23,012 bases of DNA from Gloeopeniophorella convolvens (Eukaryota; Basidiomycota; Agaricomycetes; Russulales), in the NCBI GenBank assembly GCA_022496205.1, contig WTXD01000166.1:1-23012 (forward strand), read 5' to 3'. Of the stretch, positions 8,256 to 17,215 are shown piece after piece; within the stretch, counting starts at the first letter, position 1; each line of letters starts with the position of its first letter. Both the position numbers and the translations under genes were made by a program. Under the pieces are notes generated by a model. It was not told where the DNA came from and ran no database searches. It saw only the letters and a list, made by a program, of their open reading frames with translations.

Positions 8256-9907
8256 TGAGCCTAGAAACTAGCTCATGGGCCATCGGAGGGTGTAACATCT
8301 GATAGCTCGAGCCGCTTCCTTTCTACGCTTGCTAGACGAGGTACCCTCCGTTAGATACCCCATGGCATCGGATATTTGAAACAGGCTGAAGGTACGGCCA
8401 CTTTCCAATGCAGGATCCATGTGGCCGGTCAATAGAATTGAGTCTGAGATCTGAGGCGTTGCCTTCAGCGAGACCATTCCTTAGGAGCTTGTGCGAGCGA
8501 GAACTTAGAAGAGACATATTCCGGCCGCACCGGGGAAAAATAAGAGATACGAAAGTATGCCACACGGACCCAGTGGGCGCCGAAACCGTTCAATGGTGAG
8601 GTGAAGGTTGCCTGAAGGCTTAGGTAGGTCTAGCGCGCTGACGCCGCGTTGGTCCCCACATCGGACCCTAACCCCAGATTCAGTCTATGTGAGAGGCGGC
8701 GGGCGAGGTTGGTGACACCCAAATGGTACCAGTGCAGCAGCACGTTGAGACACAATCTATCAAAATGTGCATATTACAAGGAGGACACCAATGATACGCC
8801 ACCGCTCCAAGGCAACATATTGCGATACCATCTCTGGGCTTCGAGCCACCATCGCTCGTCTCCGGCCGGGGGCCCTACCTCTTTGCGGTCGCCTCGGAGC
8901 GGCCGAGTCAGACATGCGTGACTTGAAGTCAGGATTGGACTCTGGCCGCGTGCCCTTGCATAGTTCTAGAAGAAGCCGGACATGAGACTCCAGGGCAATC
9001 TTGGTCCCCCCGGCTTGATTACAGAGACGGAACAACCGCAGCTCTCAGACACGCGTTCTCCAAGATTGGGGCACATATGCACAGAAGGACAGGAGCTAGG
9101 ACGCATTACAGATTAATAAAATCGGAAGCAGCAGTGGCCTGTTACTCACGAACGATCCGACGACGAAACCAAAGGTCGTTCGTTGACAAGAGCAGCGAGT
9201 CGATTACCGTAGCGGTGGAAGCGAGGAGCTCAAGAGGGTAACCCAAAGGCACCAAGTAGATAGCGCGGGCTTGCAAGCATTCACGGCGGCGTGGCAGACT
9301 TTGCGGAGATCCCGAGAGACAACGGAGGTGGTCGAGGAGCCGTCCTTGCAGCGATCGTCCGACATGATGGGGTGTTTGTATGCGATGGGACAGTAGAGAG
9401 AATTGCCACTCACTGATATATGGTCCTCAAGAGGAAGTGACATATCTTCTATGTGTGCGAGCGGAGACCCTTAATAAGTATGTCTGGTGACGCGCCACCG
9501 AAAGGTTCTGCATGAGGACAAAGCTTGGACAAAGCAGCAGAAATGGTGACTCGGTAGACGCAAGAGGGAGCGAAGTGATTGCTGTGGCCTTCGGTCTCTC
9601 ATGAAACCGTTGTCCTGTGGGCTCGGAAGGTGCACAATGCAGGAGCAGACGAAGCTGGACAGGAGTACTCAATGATGCTGTCGCTCGTACTCGATAGTCA
9701 TTCGGAAGAGAGACTCGGAGCACGTTGTAAGAGACGGCTGGCTCAGGGAAACGGCGAACGGCCACGGCGTGGTCGGCAATGGCGTGACCCTGGACCCTAA
9801 CCCTATTCTCATTCCTCATAAAACTACCCGCATAAGCACAACGCAGTCGACACAACAGGCTATCGACCTGTCCATAAACCAGTCACAGGCTGCACTAAAC
9901 ATCATAT
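8256..9907. other. Unassigned stretch with weak gene candidates
   Basis: Candidates, all on the minus strand and all weak: 8477-8268 (69 codons, ATG start, protein-like but unrecognised, ends in Lys/Arg-rich helix); 9035-8760 (Arg-rich centre, hydrophobic C-terminus GVLLVICTF); and 9443-9204, where an ATG is followed after ten codons by a good GTGAGT donor and, in another frame, a hydrophobic segment (YLVPLGYPLELLASTATVI) ends at a second GTGAGT. The last could be another short membrane-protein gene, but I could not join its exons in phase. Telomere-like motifs lie at 8665-8675 and 9795-9805. Confidence 0.35.
9795..9805. repeat. Telomere-like / telobox motif
   Basis: CCCTAACCCTA is identical to the core of the motif at 724-734 and in the same orientation. 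A third, shorter match (ACCCTAACCCC) is at 8665-8675. Confidence 0.45.
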
Positions 9908-10378
9908 CTACTGTGCCTCAGTAATACTTTCAAACTGAGACACCTCATCCACGCGACCGCAGAACGTGGAGGGTCGCAAGGCTTGCCTAATCCCGTCAGC
10001 GACAGCGGTCGGGTCCGAGCCGGCATTGACCATGAAAAAGTTGTTCTGGATGGGTGCGCTCTGGCGTTGTACGTCATTGCAGCTGTGAGACGACCTCGTA
10101 TATTGCTCATTTACGACCTCGTCCTGAGGTGCGGAGATCACGATGCTCAGCAACGAGCTCCTGAAGCTGGGCTGCGGCGAACGCCGGCATGGCATCAGCC
10201 TCCGCTGTGCCGCACATATCGTGCAAACAGTACTTACAGTAATGAGCACGATGAAGGCAACGATCGGGAAGGCCACGATAGAAGTCTTTGTGACGCCCCC
10301 GAAGAGCTCGCTCGCCGCCCGGCCGATAAACTCAGAGGCAGAGTCGATGACGCTCTCGAAGGCATATACAGAAAACAT
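9908..10378 (-). CDS. Single-pass membrane orphan protein, two exons (or 3' part of a longer gene)
   Basis: Exon 1 (10378-10238, 47 codons) ends in a consensus GTAAGT donor. The 66-base intron ends in CCGCAG at 10172. Exon 2 (10171-9908) continues in phase 0 to TAG, giving 134 residues. The N-terminal half is amphipathic (VIDSASEFIGRAASELFGG) and leads into one membrane segment, residues 33-46 (SIVAFPIVAFIVLI). The second exon encodes a hydrophilic tail (VNEQYTRSSHSCNDV, later NNFFMVNAGSDPTAVADGI) ending ITEAQ. A CATAAATGC box lies about 85 bases upstream of the ATG. The frame stays open upstream to 10539 and can be joined in phase to further exons up to 11026, so the short version may be wrong. 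I recognise no family. Confidence 0.5.
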   Translation of the reverse strand: MFSVYAFESVIDSASEFIGRAASELFGGVTKTSIVAFPIVAFIVLITVSTVCTICAAQRRLMPCRRSPQPSFRSSLLSIVISAPQDEVVNEQYTRSSHSCNDVQRQSAPIQNNFFMVNAGSDPTAVADGIRQALRPSTFCGRVDEVSQFESITEAQ

Positions 10379-10594
10379 GGGAGGAACGTGTTCCTGGTAG
10401 AGTATCTCGTCGCTCAGATGTCTGGGTAAGTATTGATGGTGAGGGCTGTCCACCTGGCGCGCATTTATGGGTGGCGGTGGGTGGTGTGTGTGCATAGGTG
10501 AACACGTCGCACTGCTCCAGGCACGGCGCAGAAAAAAGGCTGCTCCGCAAGACAATAGTGTTGCGGTGCCGTGCGATGATGAGAGGTATATTAC

Positions 10595-11026
10595 GGAGGT
10601 GGGAAAAGTACGCGAGGAGGTCCATAGGGAGACTGGTGGCTTCGTCGTTCTTTGTCCTCCAAACAGGGCAGTCTAGAAGAACAAAGGAGATAGACGTGAA
10701 ACACGCAGCGCTGCTCAAGGAATTTCGAATATTTCCCCGTAATCAGGGACCTGAGCCAAGTTCTGAGAGAACTGACTCGAGTCTCCTTACCCGCCGCCGC
10801 GGCATTCAAACGGCGAGATACGTGGAGCTCCTTGAGAGGTTGGTAGAGTTCCTGGAATTAACAAGAGTCGTGTACGGTGTACCTGAGAGAGATATCCCCG
10901 TAGAATGAATAGAACGTGCCAGCCTCGGGCTCCTATCCAGAACTGTCCGTAGATGCACCACAGCACTCGGAATGAGATGCCCTTGGCCCAAGTGCGAGGA
11001 GGAACTAGTAGGGAATTGAAAGTCAT
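10595..11026 (-). CDS. Possible upstream exons of the 9908-10378 gene, or a separate small membrane gene
   Basis: From ATG 11026 a frame runs through an aromatic, hydrophobic stretch (ISFRVLWCIYGQFWIGARGW, then HVLFIL) to an AG|GTACAC donor at 10882. Two further exon-like pieces follow: 10851-10791 (ELYQPLKELHVSRRLNAAAA), with a GTAAGG donor in phase 1, and 10672-10595 (CPVWRTKNDEATSLPMDLLA, then YFSHL), entered and left in phase 1. A 55-base intron would then join 10539, in phase with the downstream gene, for about 282 residues in total. The weak point is the first intron, 31 bases as drawn, or 64 with a poor GTTCTA donor. A CTATAAGG box lies near 11212-11205. Alternatively the first exon alone reads to a stop at 10787 (79 residues). 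Frame consistency is the only support. Confidence 0.3.
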
Positions 11027-11387
11027 AGTCCGTATCGTGTTTCCAGGCGTGGCAGGAGAGGAACAATGCGCATTGAACGTAGACCCAACAGCGGCGCAAC
11101 GGTGGAGGAGTGGAACAATTGCCAAAATCAATTGAAGTCTTGAAGACGCCGTGCAACGGTTCCGCGCGCGGCGGGCAAGGGCGGGCAGGGCACTGGCAGG
11201 GCGACCTTATAGATTACATAATTTACATTCACACGCTGCGGGCCTGGCCACTCAAGCGCTTGTGATCAAGTGCTCACCAGCACCAGCACTAGAAACTGGT
11301 GCAGCATTGTGTCACCAGTGATGGGACTTTGATTGCACTCCAGCACGTTAAACATAGGCATTATACACGTAAACGCTACAGCCCGAT
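11027..11387. other. Intergenic region
   Basis: It holds a GC-rich tract (11160-11205, GGGCGGGCAGGG-type) next to an AT-rich one with CTATAAGG on the minus strand, which could be a promoter for the minus-strand exons at 11026. Short imperfect palindromes occur at 11253-11330 (CAAGCGCTTG, TCACCAGTGA). There is no gene. Confidence 0.35.
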
Positions 11388-11902
11388 TCAATATCCTCGC
11401 AAGGTTTCCTCCTCGTCCTCAATGTCCTCACATGCGTAACTATACGATCCGTTGCGCCTGCGTCTCAGCCGATTCCTTCCTGAAGGCACCCACTGAGAGA
11501 GTGCGCGTACTCGGGGGCTGACGTCGGCCTGTGTGGGGCGATGAGCGATGAGTGCCAAATTTACTGTGTTGGCTGCGATATGTACATGCCGCGGTTCCCT
11601 GTTGGAGGTTGCGTGCCAAGCACTGACTGCGTGATCGATCTACCAGATGAGTTAGCAGTCAGCGTACAGCCCCTCAGTCATATTTTGACTGCACTTACTG
11701 TACACTTGACTTCCTTCATAGCAACTATGACGACCGTCACAGCCACCGCCACGCAAACCGCCGCGACTGTGATTATGATAATTCGCTCAGGCAGTGAGTG
11801 GACCAGTGAAACATAGGCAAAAGGAGGGCTCGTTTGGTTGCAGGGGTGCTCCTCGTAAGCCATGCAGGTAGCGTCACGAAGGACAAGAGATACACCAACC
11901 AT
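11388..11902 (-). CDS. 151-residue single-pass membrane orphan protein, two exons
   Basis: Exon 1 (11902-11699, 68 codons) ends in a GTAAGT donor. The 59-base intron (11698-11640) contains CTAAC near its end and finishes in GGTAG. Exon 2 (11639-11388) continues in phase 0 for 83 codons to TGA. Residues 41-61 are a long uninterrupted membrane helix (IIIITVAAVCVAVAVTVVIV), preceded by Pro-Glu-Arg and followed by Met-Lys-Glu-Val-Lys. The tail is hydrophilic with a basic cluster (RNRLRRRR) and an acidic C-terminus (EDIEDEEE). The basic residues flanking a 20-residue helix suggest a tail-bearing anchor with one span. A TATAAATG box at 11946-11939 is only about 40 bases from the first ATG; the ATG at codon 14 may be the true start. 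No family is recognised. Confidence 0.6.
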
Positions 11903-11938
11903 GAGAGCTGACGGGTTTGGCGAAGGTACTCGCCCACT

Positions 11939-11946
11939 CATTTATA
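11939..11946 (-). promoter_or_regulatory. TATA box (TATAAATG) of the 11902 gene
   Basis: The minus strand reads GCTATAAATGAG, 39 bases upstream of the first in-frame ATG and 78 upstream of the second (codon 14). The same motif stands upstream of the 7961 gene, and CATAAATG upstream of 10378. Confidence 0.45.
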
Positions 11947-12565
11947 GCTCGAGGAAAGGATACCACGTCATCCAGGAGAGTAAGCCATGTCGCTGCGCGA
12001 ATGGCAGCATGTCATCGAGATGAGAGAGCCCCGCGAGGAATCGGTCACCATGAGAGAGAGAACGGCAAACGGACAAAAAAGCACGATATGCCCGAGGATG
12101 CACACCAAGTCGTCGGGTCTGCCTTCGTCCATTGTTCGCCAGGAGGGGCAAGCGTATGAGGCAGAAGACGGACTCCGAGGAGACAAAGACGGCTTGGTCA
12201 AATTACTGTGTGAGTCGACACGTATGTTCTTCGTGAGCTGGTTAAAAGTGACTCGGACGCCATTTTACAGAGCACGAGGCGCACCAGCATTCAACCGTCG
12301 CCGTTGGTGGCCGCCGTCGGCTAGTTGGGACGGAGACTCGGATGTCGGCTGCACGAACAGGCAGAAAGGACCAGAGAGAAGGCCAGTGAGCTTCCACGAG
12401 ATGGTGATGCATTCGGTAGCCGAAAGGTCAAAGGGCCGTAGTAGGGATCAAGTTCAGACTTCGTTCTGGACGGGCAGACGGCCGCCCAAAGCACAGGGTG
12501 CGGTGCCGACGTAGCCCACTGAAGACCAAAGTCGGCCCGGGATGACGCTCATGTCAAAAAAGGGG

Positions 12566-12636
12566 AAGGCTGAAGCTGAAGGGGTGGCACCGCAGCGCCA
12601 GCTGCAAAGTGGACGTTGAAGCTGAAGCTGAAGTTG
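12566..12636 (+). repeat. Interrupted GAAGCT hexamer repeats
   Basis: GCTGAAGCTGAAG occurs near 12568-12580, and a longer GTTGAAGCTGAAGCTGAAG run near 12614-12635, separated by unrelated sequence. It looks like a decayed microsatellite. It lies outside any gene I can support. Confidence 0.6.
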
Positions 12637-12866
12637 AGACGAAGGGTTTGGGAGAGATCTCGATCGGACTTCTTGAAGCGGTGCCGACGAGGACGGCAAC
12701 GCATTAGGCGCCCATGCAGGAGGCGCGACTCGTTGCCCCGCGTCGCCGCGCTAATTCGGCATCGCCAATTACTGCAGTACTCACATCCTCTCCCCTCTCG
12801 TCACTGGGAGACTCTCCGAACGACAAACATCTTCCCCTCTCAATAAAGACCAAAAAAGCTTGTCGT

Positions 12867-12888
12867 CGGTAGCCCTGGGTCGCTACCG
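12867..12888 (+). promoter_or_regulatory. Hairpin in the probable 5' leader of the first GT8 gene
   Basis: CGGTAGC (12867-12873) and GCTACCG (12882-12888) can pair as a perfect 7-bp stem with an 8-base loop, 15 bases before the ATG at 12904. The second GT8 gene lacks it. If transcribed, it could slow initiation at that start codon. Confidence 0.3.
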
Positions 12889-12903
12889 TCAAGTCCCGCC
12901 AAG

Positions 12904-14038
12904 ATGCCCCCAGGCCGATATACGCTTTTACCCATGCTGCGGGATTGGTCCCCAGATTCGCGAGGCGCGAGAGGATGGCGGAGAAGGGAGCTTTGGATGC
13001 TAGGGGGTCTAGGATTCATGACGATGCTCAACTTCCTCCTTCTGTGGAAGTACTGGCACCCGCAGACTCCGACACCCCTTGATAACTTCCAGATGTTGTG
13101 CGTCATCGTCCGTGCTCATCCTAGTTTCCCCGGCTGACCCGCGCTACCGCCGCAGAAAACCCCATTTCACTACGTGGACAGAGCCCTATAAGAATACATC
13201 AGATGCAAACTCACGTGCCGTCGTCACGACGCTCTACAACGACCTCTTCACAATACCCGCCGCGACGCTCGGTCACTCCCTCCAGAAAGCTGGTACCACC
13301 GCCCGTCGCATCCTCCTCTACATCCCCGGCCGTCTCTCTCCCCGCGCTCTCTGCATTGTCCGCACTGCTGGCTGGGAGCCACATTCAGTCGAGCTCATCC
13401 CGCCCCCACACGACGGCGCTGGCATCGGCTACCGCTTTGTCGACCAGTACACGAAGCTCCGCATCTGGACGCTCGATACGCTCGGCATCGAGCGCGCAGT
13501 CTACCTCGACGCCGACACGCTTGTGCGGCGCAACTTTGACGAGCTCTTCGATCTGCCCTTCGAGTTCGGGGCGGTGGCCGACGTCTACGGCAACTCGGGC
13601 TTCAAGCTACACTTCAACGCGGCCATGCTCGCGATCCGCCCGGACAGCGCGACGTTTGCTCACATGCTCTCTCGCCTCAACGACGCGCGCTACCCCCCGA
13701 GCGAGGCGGAGCAGGCGTTCCTCAACCTCTACTTCGGCGCGGATGCGGTCCGCCTGCCGTACGTGTACAACGCGAACCTGGCCATCCGCGAGCGCAGTCC
13801 AGCTCTCTGGGAAGCTCTGCGGGACGAGCTGCGCATCGTGCACTATACCGTGCCCAAGCCGTTCCCCAAGGATGGTAAGGACATCGTCGAGGGCGCGCGA
13901 CTCGACCGCGCGATTCGCAAGGCCGAGCGCGATCGTGGCGGCGTGCACGTCGAGGCGATCAGCTGGTGGGTTGCCGCATACAACGAGTTTAGGGGGCGCA
14001 ACCAGGATGAACTCGAGCAGTGCGACAGGCAAAAGTAG
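12904..14038 (+). CDS. GT8 family (glycogenin-like) glycosyltransferase, type-II membrane protein, copy 1
   Basis: Exon 1 is 12904-13097, the intron 13098-13155 (58 bases, GTGCGT donor, CTGAC branch point, CGCAG acceptor, phase 2), and exon 2 13156-14038; the product is 358 residues. Residues 1-30 are cytosolic and basic, and 31-48 form a membrane anchor (WMLGGLGFMTMLNFLLLW), so the catalytic part faces the lumen. Family marks are AVVTTLYNDLFTIPAATLGH at the start of the nucleotide-sugar fold, the metal-binding DxD (YLDADTLVRRNFDELF, Asp183 and Asp185), FNAAMLAIRPD, and HYTVPKPF, which takes the place of the usual GT8 HxxGxxKPW. It should transfer a sugar from a UDP- or GDP-sugar with retention of configuration; donor and acceptor cannot be told from sequence. 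The start is supported by matching N-termini and CAAG-ATG context in both copies. It is the left member of a tandem duplication. Confidence 0.92.
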
Positions 14039-14561
14039 AAACTGCGATGGATCCCATGTCACGTAATGCATATCTATCCCAACGACACTTCGTGGTTACC
14101 CCGCCTGCAGCCATCACGCTTACAGAATATATAATGCATCTACTGTCGCGTCATGCTCACGTAGCAAAGCTCTTCAGTGTAGGTCTACAGATGGTCTACA
14201 CTGCCCGATCTCTGGCTATCCAAACGGGAAGCTTCGCATGAGAACAAGTATGGCGAGCGAGACCACGCAATGAAGAACGACAAATAGAAACGAACAGAGT
14301 TGGGCACGCGATCATGTCTACCAGGTGCACTGGTTACTTCTCCGTCCGCGCCAACAAGCAACGGCCATCATGCTTCAGGAGAAAATGCGGAACTCGTGCC
14401 TAGATAGATGCCTGCACCAACTTTTGAGTGGACTTGTGTATCAGTTTTTGTTGAATGACGCAACATCGCAAGCTGTATGCAGTGCGCGCTGAGATGGCGG
14501 CGACGATCACCGTGGACGAAGAGGCGTAGTCTCCTTAAGCAGACCTTAGTAACGGAAGATA

Positions 14562-15251
14562 CTATGACCAATCGGGAAGTGGACACAAATATTCACTTCC
14601 TGGTAATCTCGGGTTTTTCCTCAATCAAATCTCTTGGAACTTTGCATGTGTATTCCTTGATGTGTTTTCTATGTACCTATTAAGTTCTAGATTTATTTGT
14701 TGAGATCTGAGCGTGCCAGAGCAAAGCCGAAGTCGAGAGAAAAGTGCCCGCAAGGAGTGCGCGCTTGTCACGGATTGTCACGCCTGCTGGGATCATAGAT
14801 CCGATCTCATCGTGGACCGGAACCCACATTCGCGCAACGCGTCGTTCACGCGCTCCGGCGGCGGAGCTTGAATCTCCTCTGTCACGCTTAGAGCTCCTCC
14901 GGAGGGAAAGCTTTCGCAGATGGTGTTCTACCCATGTGAATGACACAAAACTTGGAGATATAGTAGATATGTATAAGTGTATTGTGAATATCAGGTTTCA
15001 TGGCGTATAAGCTATTTCTTACCTTGTTCCTGGAGGATTGGCAGCTGTCCACATCAGTGTCCCAGAAGTACCGATTTCTCTAGCATCATCTAGCAGCTCA
15101 ATCGGCTTGAAACTTCGCAAGCACGTAGAACGGATCTATGCATTCACTGGATACAAATATCGACAAATGCTATGCAGCCATTGTTGCGTGCGGAGTCAAT
15201 CTTTCCAAAATGTTCACTTCCTGGTCATGTTCACTTCCTGATTGGGCATAG
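14562..15251. mobile_element. TA-flanked inverted-repeat element (Tc1/mariner-type MITE, 690 bp)
   Basis: The ends are CTATG.CCAATC.GGAAGTG and its reverse complement (14562-14583 and 15230-15251, three mismatches in 22). Both are flanked by TA (14560-14561 and 15252-15253), as expected of a TA target duplication. Extra copies of TTCACTTCCTGG lie just inside each end (14591-14602 and 15213-15224), like subterminal transposase sites. The interior has a minus-strand frame at 14946-14680 (88 codons, basic, unrecognised) but nothing resembling a transposase, so the element is probably non-autonomous. TA flanks alone could arise by chance; the combination of ends, flanks and subterminal repeats makes an element likely. 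Confidence 0.6.
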
Positions 15252-15977
15252 TAGTCGTTCCGTTATAAGGAAGAGGCGCCTCCGAGTCGAGAATTGGGAG
15301 GAGGCACTACGTAAGCATATGCACGTGTATAAACCCCAACCTTAAATCAGGGCCCAGGTGTCCACTGCGAGTCACGTCAACTGGGCTTCCCGGGTTGGTC
15401 CACATGGCAGAGTCCCTCCACTTACATCTGAACGAAACAACGAACGTCTGCCTCCGACTCCCGTTGCCCAGGGTCCATCTTCGGGTACCTCAAATCTCCA
15501 CTCATAGAAGCGGTAAGCATGGCACAACACGCCCTCTGCTGCCCTCATTCACCCAACTTCTAAATCAATGTTCAACTACGCGTTTCACTCTAAACAGCGG
15601 TGCTACCGTTACCTCACCGGTCAGTTGATTTCTCCAACCGCGTGCATGTGTGCCAACGTACGGCACATCAGGACAGTTCTCGTAAGCGCCCGACCTCTGG
15701 CACGACTGAAGCAGCCGTCCCACGAGACACGTCCGCGCATCTGCCACCCACGCCCGGTGCTGATACGGGCCAACGAAGATATCTCAGTGAACATTAGGGA
15801 AGCGAAACTTCCATCGTCAATATCAAGGTGCGCAGGTTTGAAGAGCCTGATCTCTGTTTGATCAAGTCGGAGCGGCAGTGCCTACGGCGGGGGCAACGTG
15901 ATGCCACATGCGCGCCCAAGAAGCCCTTACCGCAACCCTCCCCTCCGCAGCCTTCCGCAGCACGCTTGGCACGTCCC

Positions 15978-15984
15978 TTAAATA
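15978..15984 (+). promoter_or_regulatory. TATA-like element of the second GT8 gene
   Basis: CTTAAATACC lies 69-75 bases upstream of the ATG at 16053, a usual distance. Copy 1 has no equivalent at that position, so the two promoters have diverged although the coding regions remain close. Confidence 0.35.
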
Positions 15985-16052
15985 CCATTTAACTACAAAC
16001 ACGCACGACATACATTTGCAATCCCTAGTAGGCGTCGTCAAGTCTTGCCAAG

Positions 16053-17215
16053 ATGCCTTCCGGTCGATATACACTGCTACCCTTACTGCGGGACTGGACG
16101 CCAGATTCACGAGGCCCGAGAAGCTGGAGGACCCCAAGGTGGCTTTGGGTGTTGGGAGGTCTCGGGCTTGTGACAATGTTGAGCTTTATCGTTCTGCGCG
16201 ACAACCACCCACAAGTTTGCCCACAAGATGACCAGACCCTAACGCCACTTGATGACTTTCAGATGTTGTACGTCGCCGTCATCTTCCTTCTGCGTCTAAC
16301 ACTTCTTACTTGCCCTACCGCCGCTATAGAAAGCCTCATTTTACTACGTGGACTGGTCCTGCTACGAACACATCAGATGCAAACTCCCGCGCTGTCGTCA
16401 CGACTCTCTACAACGACCTCTTCACAATACCCGCCGCGACGCTAGGCCATTCCCTCCAAAAGGCCGGCACTAATGCCCGCCGCATCCTCCTCCATATCCC
16501 CGGCCGCCTCTCGTCCCGCGCACTCTGCATCGTCCGCGCCGCCGGCTGGGAGCCACATCCAGTGGAGTTCATCCCGCCCCCACATGATGGTGTGGGCATC
16601 GGCTACCGCTTCGTCGACCAATACACGAAGCTCCGCATTTGGACGCTCGACACGCTCGGCATCGAGCGTTTAGTCTACCTCGACTCCGACACGCTCGTGC
16701 GGCGCAACTTTGACGAGCTCTTCAGCCTGCCCTTCGAATTTGGCGCTGTTGCGGACGTCTGGGGCGAATGGGGCTTCAAGCTACATTTCAACGCCGGGGT
16801 ACTGGCCATCCGCCCGGACAGCGTAACTTTCGCTCACATGCTCTCCCGTCTAAACGACGCACGTTATCCCCCGAGCGAGGCAGAACAGGCGTTCCTCAAC
16901 CTCTACTTCGGCGCAGACGCGGTGCGGCTGCCGTACGTGTACAACGCGAACCTGGCCATCCGCGAGCGCGGTCCTGCGCTCTGGGAGGCACTCCGCGACG
17001 AACTGCGTGTGGTGCACTACACTTTGCCGAAGCCGTTCCCCGCGGTCGGTGAAGGGATTATGGAGGGTGAGGACCTCGAGCTTGCGATTCATAACGCCGA
17101 GCACGATCGTGGCGGCGTGCACGCCGAAGCGATCAGCTGGTGGGTATCTGCATATAATGAGTTCAAGACACAAAGCCGAGACGAACTCGAGCAGTGCGAT
17201 AGGCAGTTGGAATAG
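16053..17215 (+). CDS. GT8 family (glycogenin-like) glycosyltransferase, type-II membrane protein, copy 2
   Basis: Exon 1 is 16053-16267, the intron 16268-16329 (62 bases, GTACGT donor, CTTACT branch region, TATAG acceptor, phase 2), and exon 2 16330-17215; the product is 366 residues. The intron interrupts the same codon as in copy 1. The N-terminus is cytosolic, with an anchor at residues 31-48 (LWVLGGLGLVTMLSFIVL) and a stem seven residues longer than in copy 1. The metal-binding motif is YLDSDTLVRRNFDELF (Asp190, Asp192), and FNAGVLAIRPD and HYTLPKPF follow. By hand count about 85% of exon-2 residues match copy 1. Differences cluster in the stem, after the DxD (VWGEWGF against VYGNSGF), and in the segment after KPFP, where about half the residues differ. 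Both copies look intact. Acceptor and donor sugars are unknown. Confidence 0.92.

Larger units (their letters stand above)
11947..12903. other. Region upstream of the first GT8 gene, no convincing gene
   Basis: A plus-strand frame at 11987-12514 (175 codons, ATG start) is the longest here. It is rich in Arg, Glu and Ser, has no recognisable domain, and begins just upstream of the divergent minus-strand gene. Its reverse strand contains a hydrophobic run (CILGHIVLFCPFAVLSLMV), so which strand codes, if either, is open. GAAGCT repeats lie near 12566-12636. From 12776 the DNA is pyrimidine-rich with CAATAAAG at about 12840, as expected of a fungal promoter and leader for the gene at 12904. Confidence 0.4.
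14039..16052. other. Spacer between the GT8 copies, containing a mobile element
   Basis: The first bases resemble the 3' flank of the second copy (both have TCACGT 25-30 bases past the stop), so the duplication included some 3' sequence. A 690-bp inverted-repeat element occupies 14562-15251. The rest has only short overlapping frames. TTAAATA at 15978-15984, about 70 bases before the second ATG, is a likely TATA element for copy 2. The last 18 bases before each ATG (CGTCAAGTC..GCCAAG) are shared. Confidence 0.55.

Noticed and set aside
8837..8853. GGCTTCGAGCCACCA resembling a tRNA B-box and 3' end
   Set aside because: It matches the B-box GGTTCGANTCC poorly, and no box A or cloverleaf stems were found upstream.
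13203..14066. 287-codon plus-strand frame and a 154-codon minus-strand frame inside the first GT8 gene
   Set aside because: Ser/Arg/Thr-rich alternative-frame shadows of the GT8 coding exon; the GT8 frame contains the conserved motifs.
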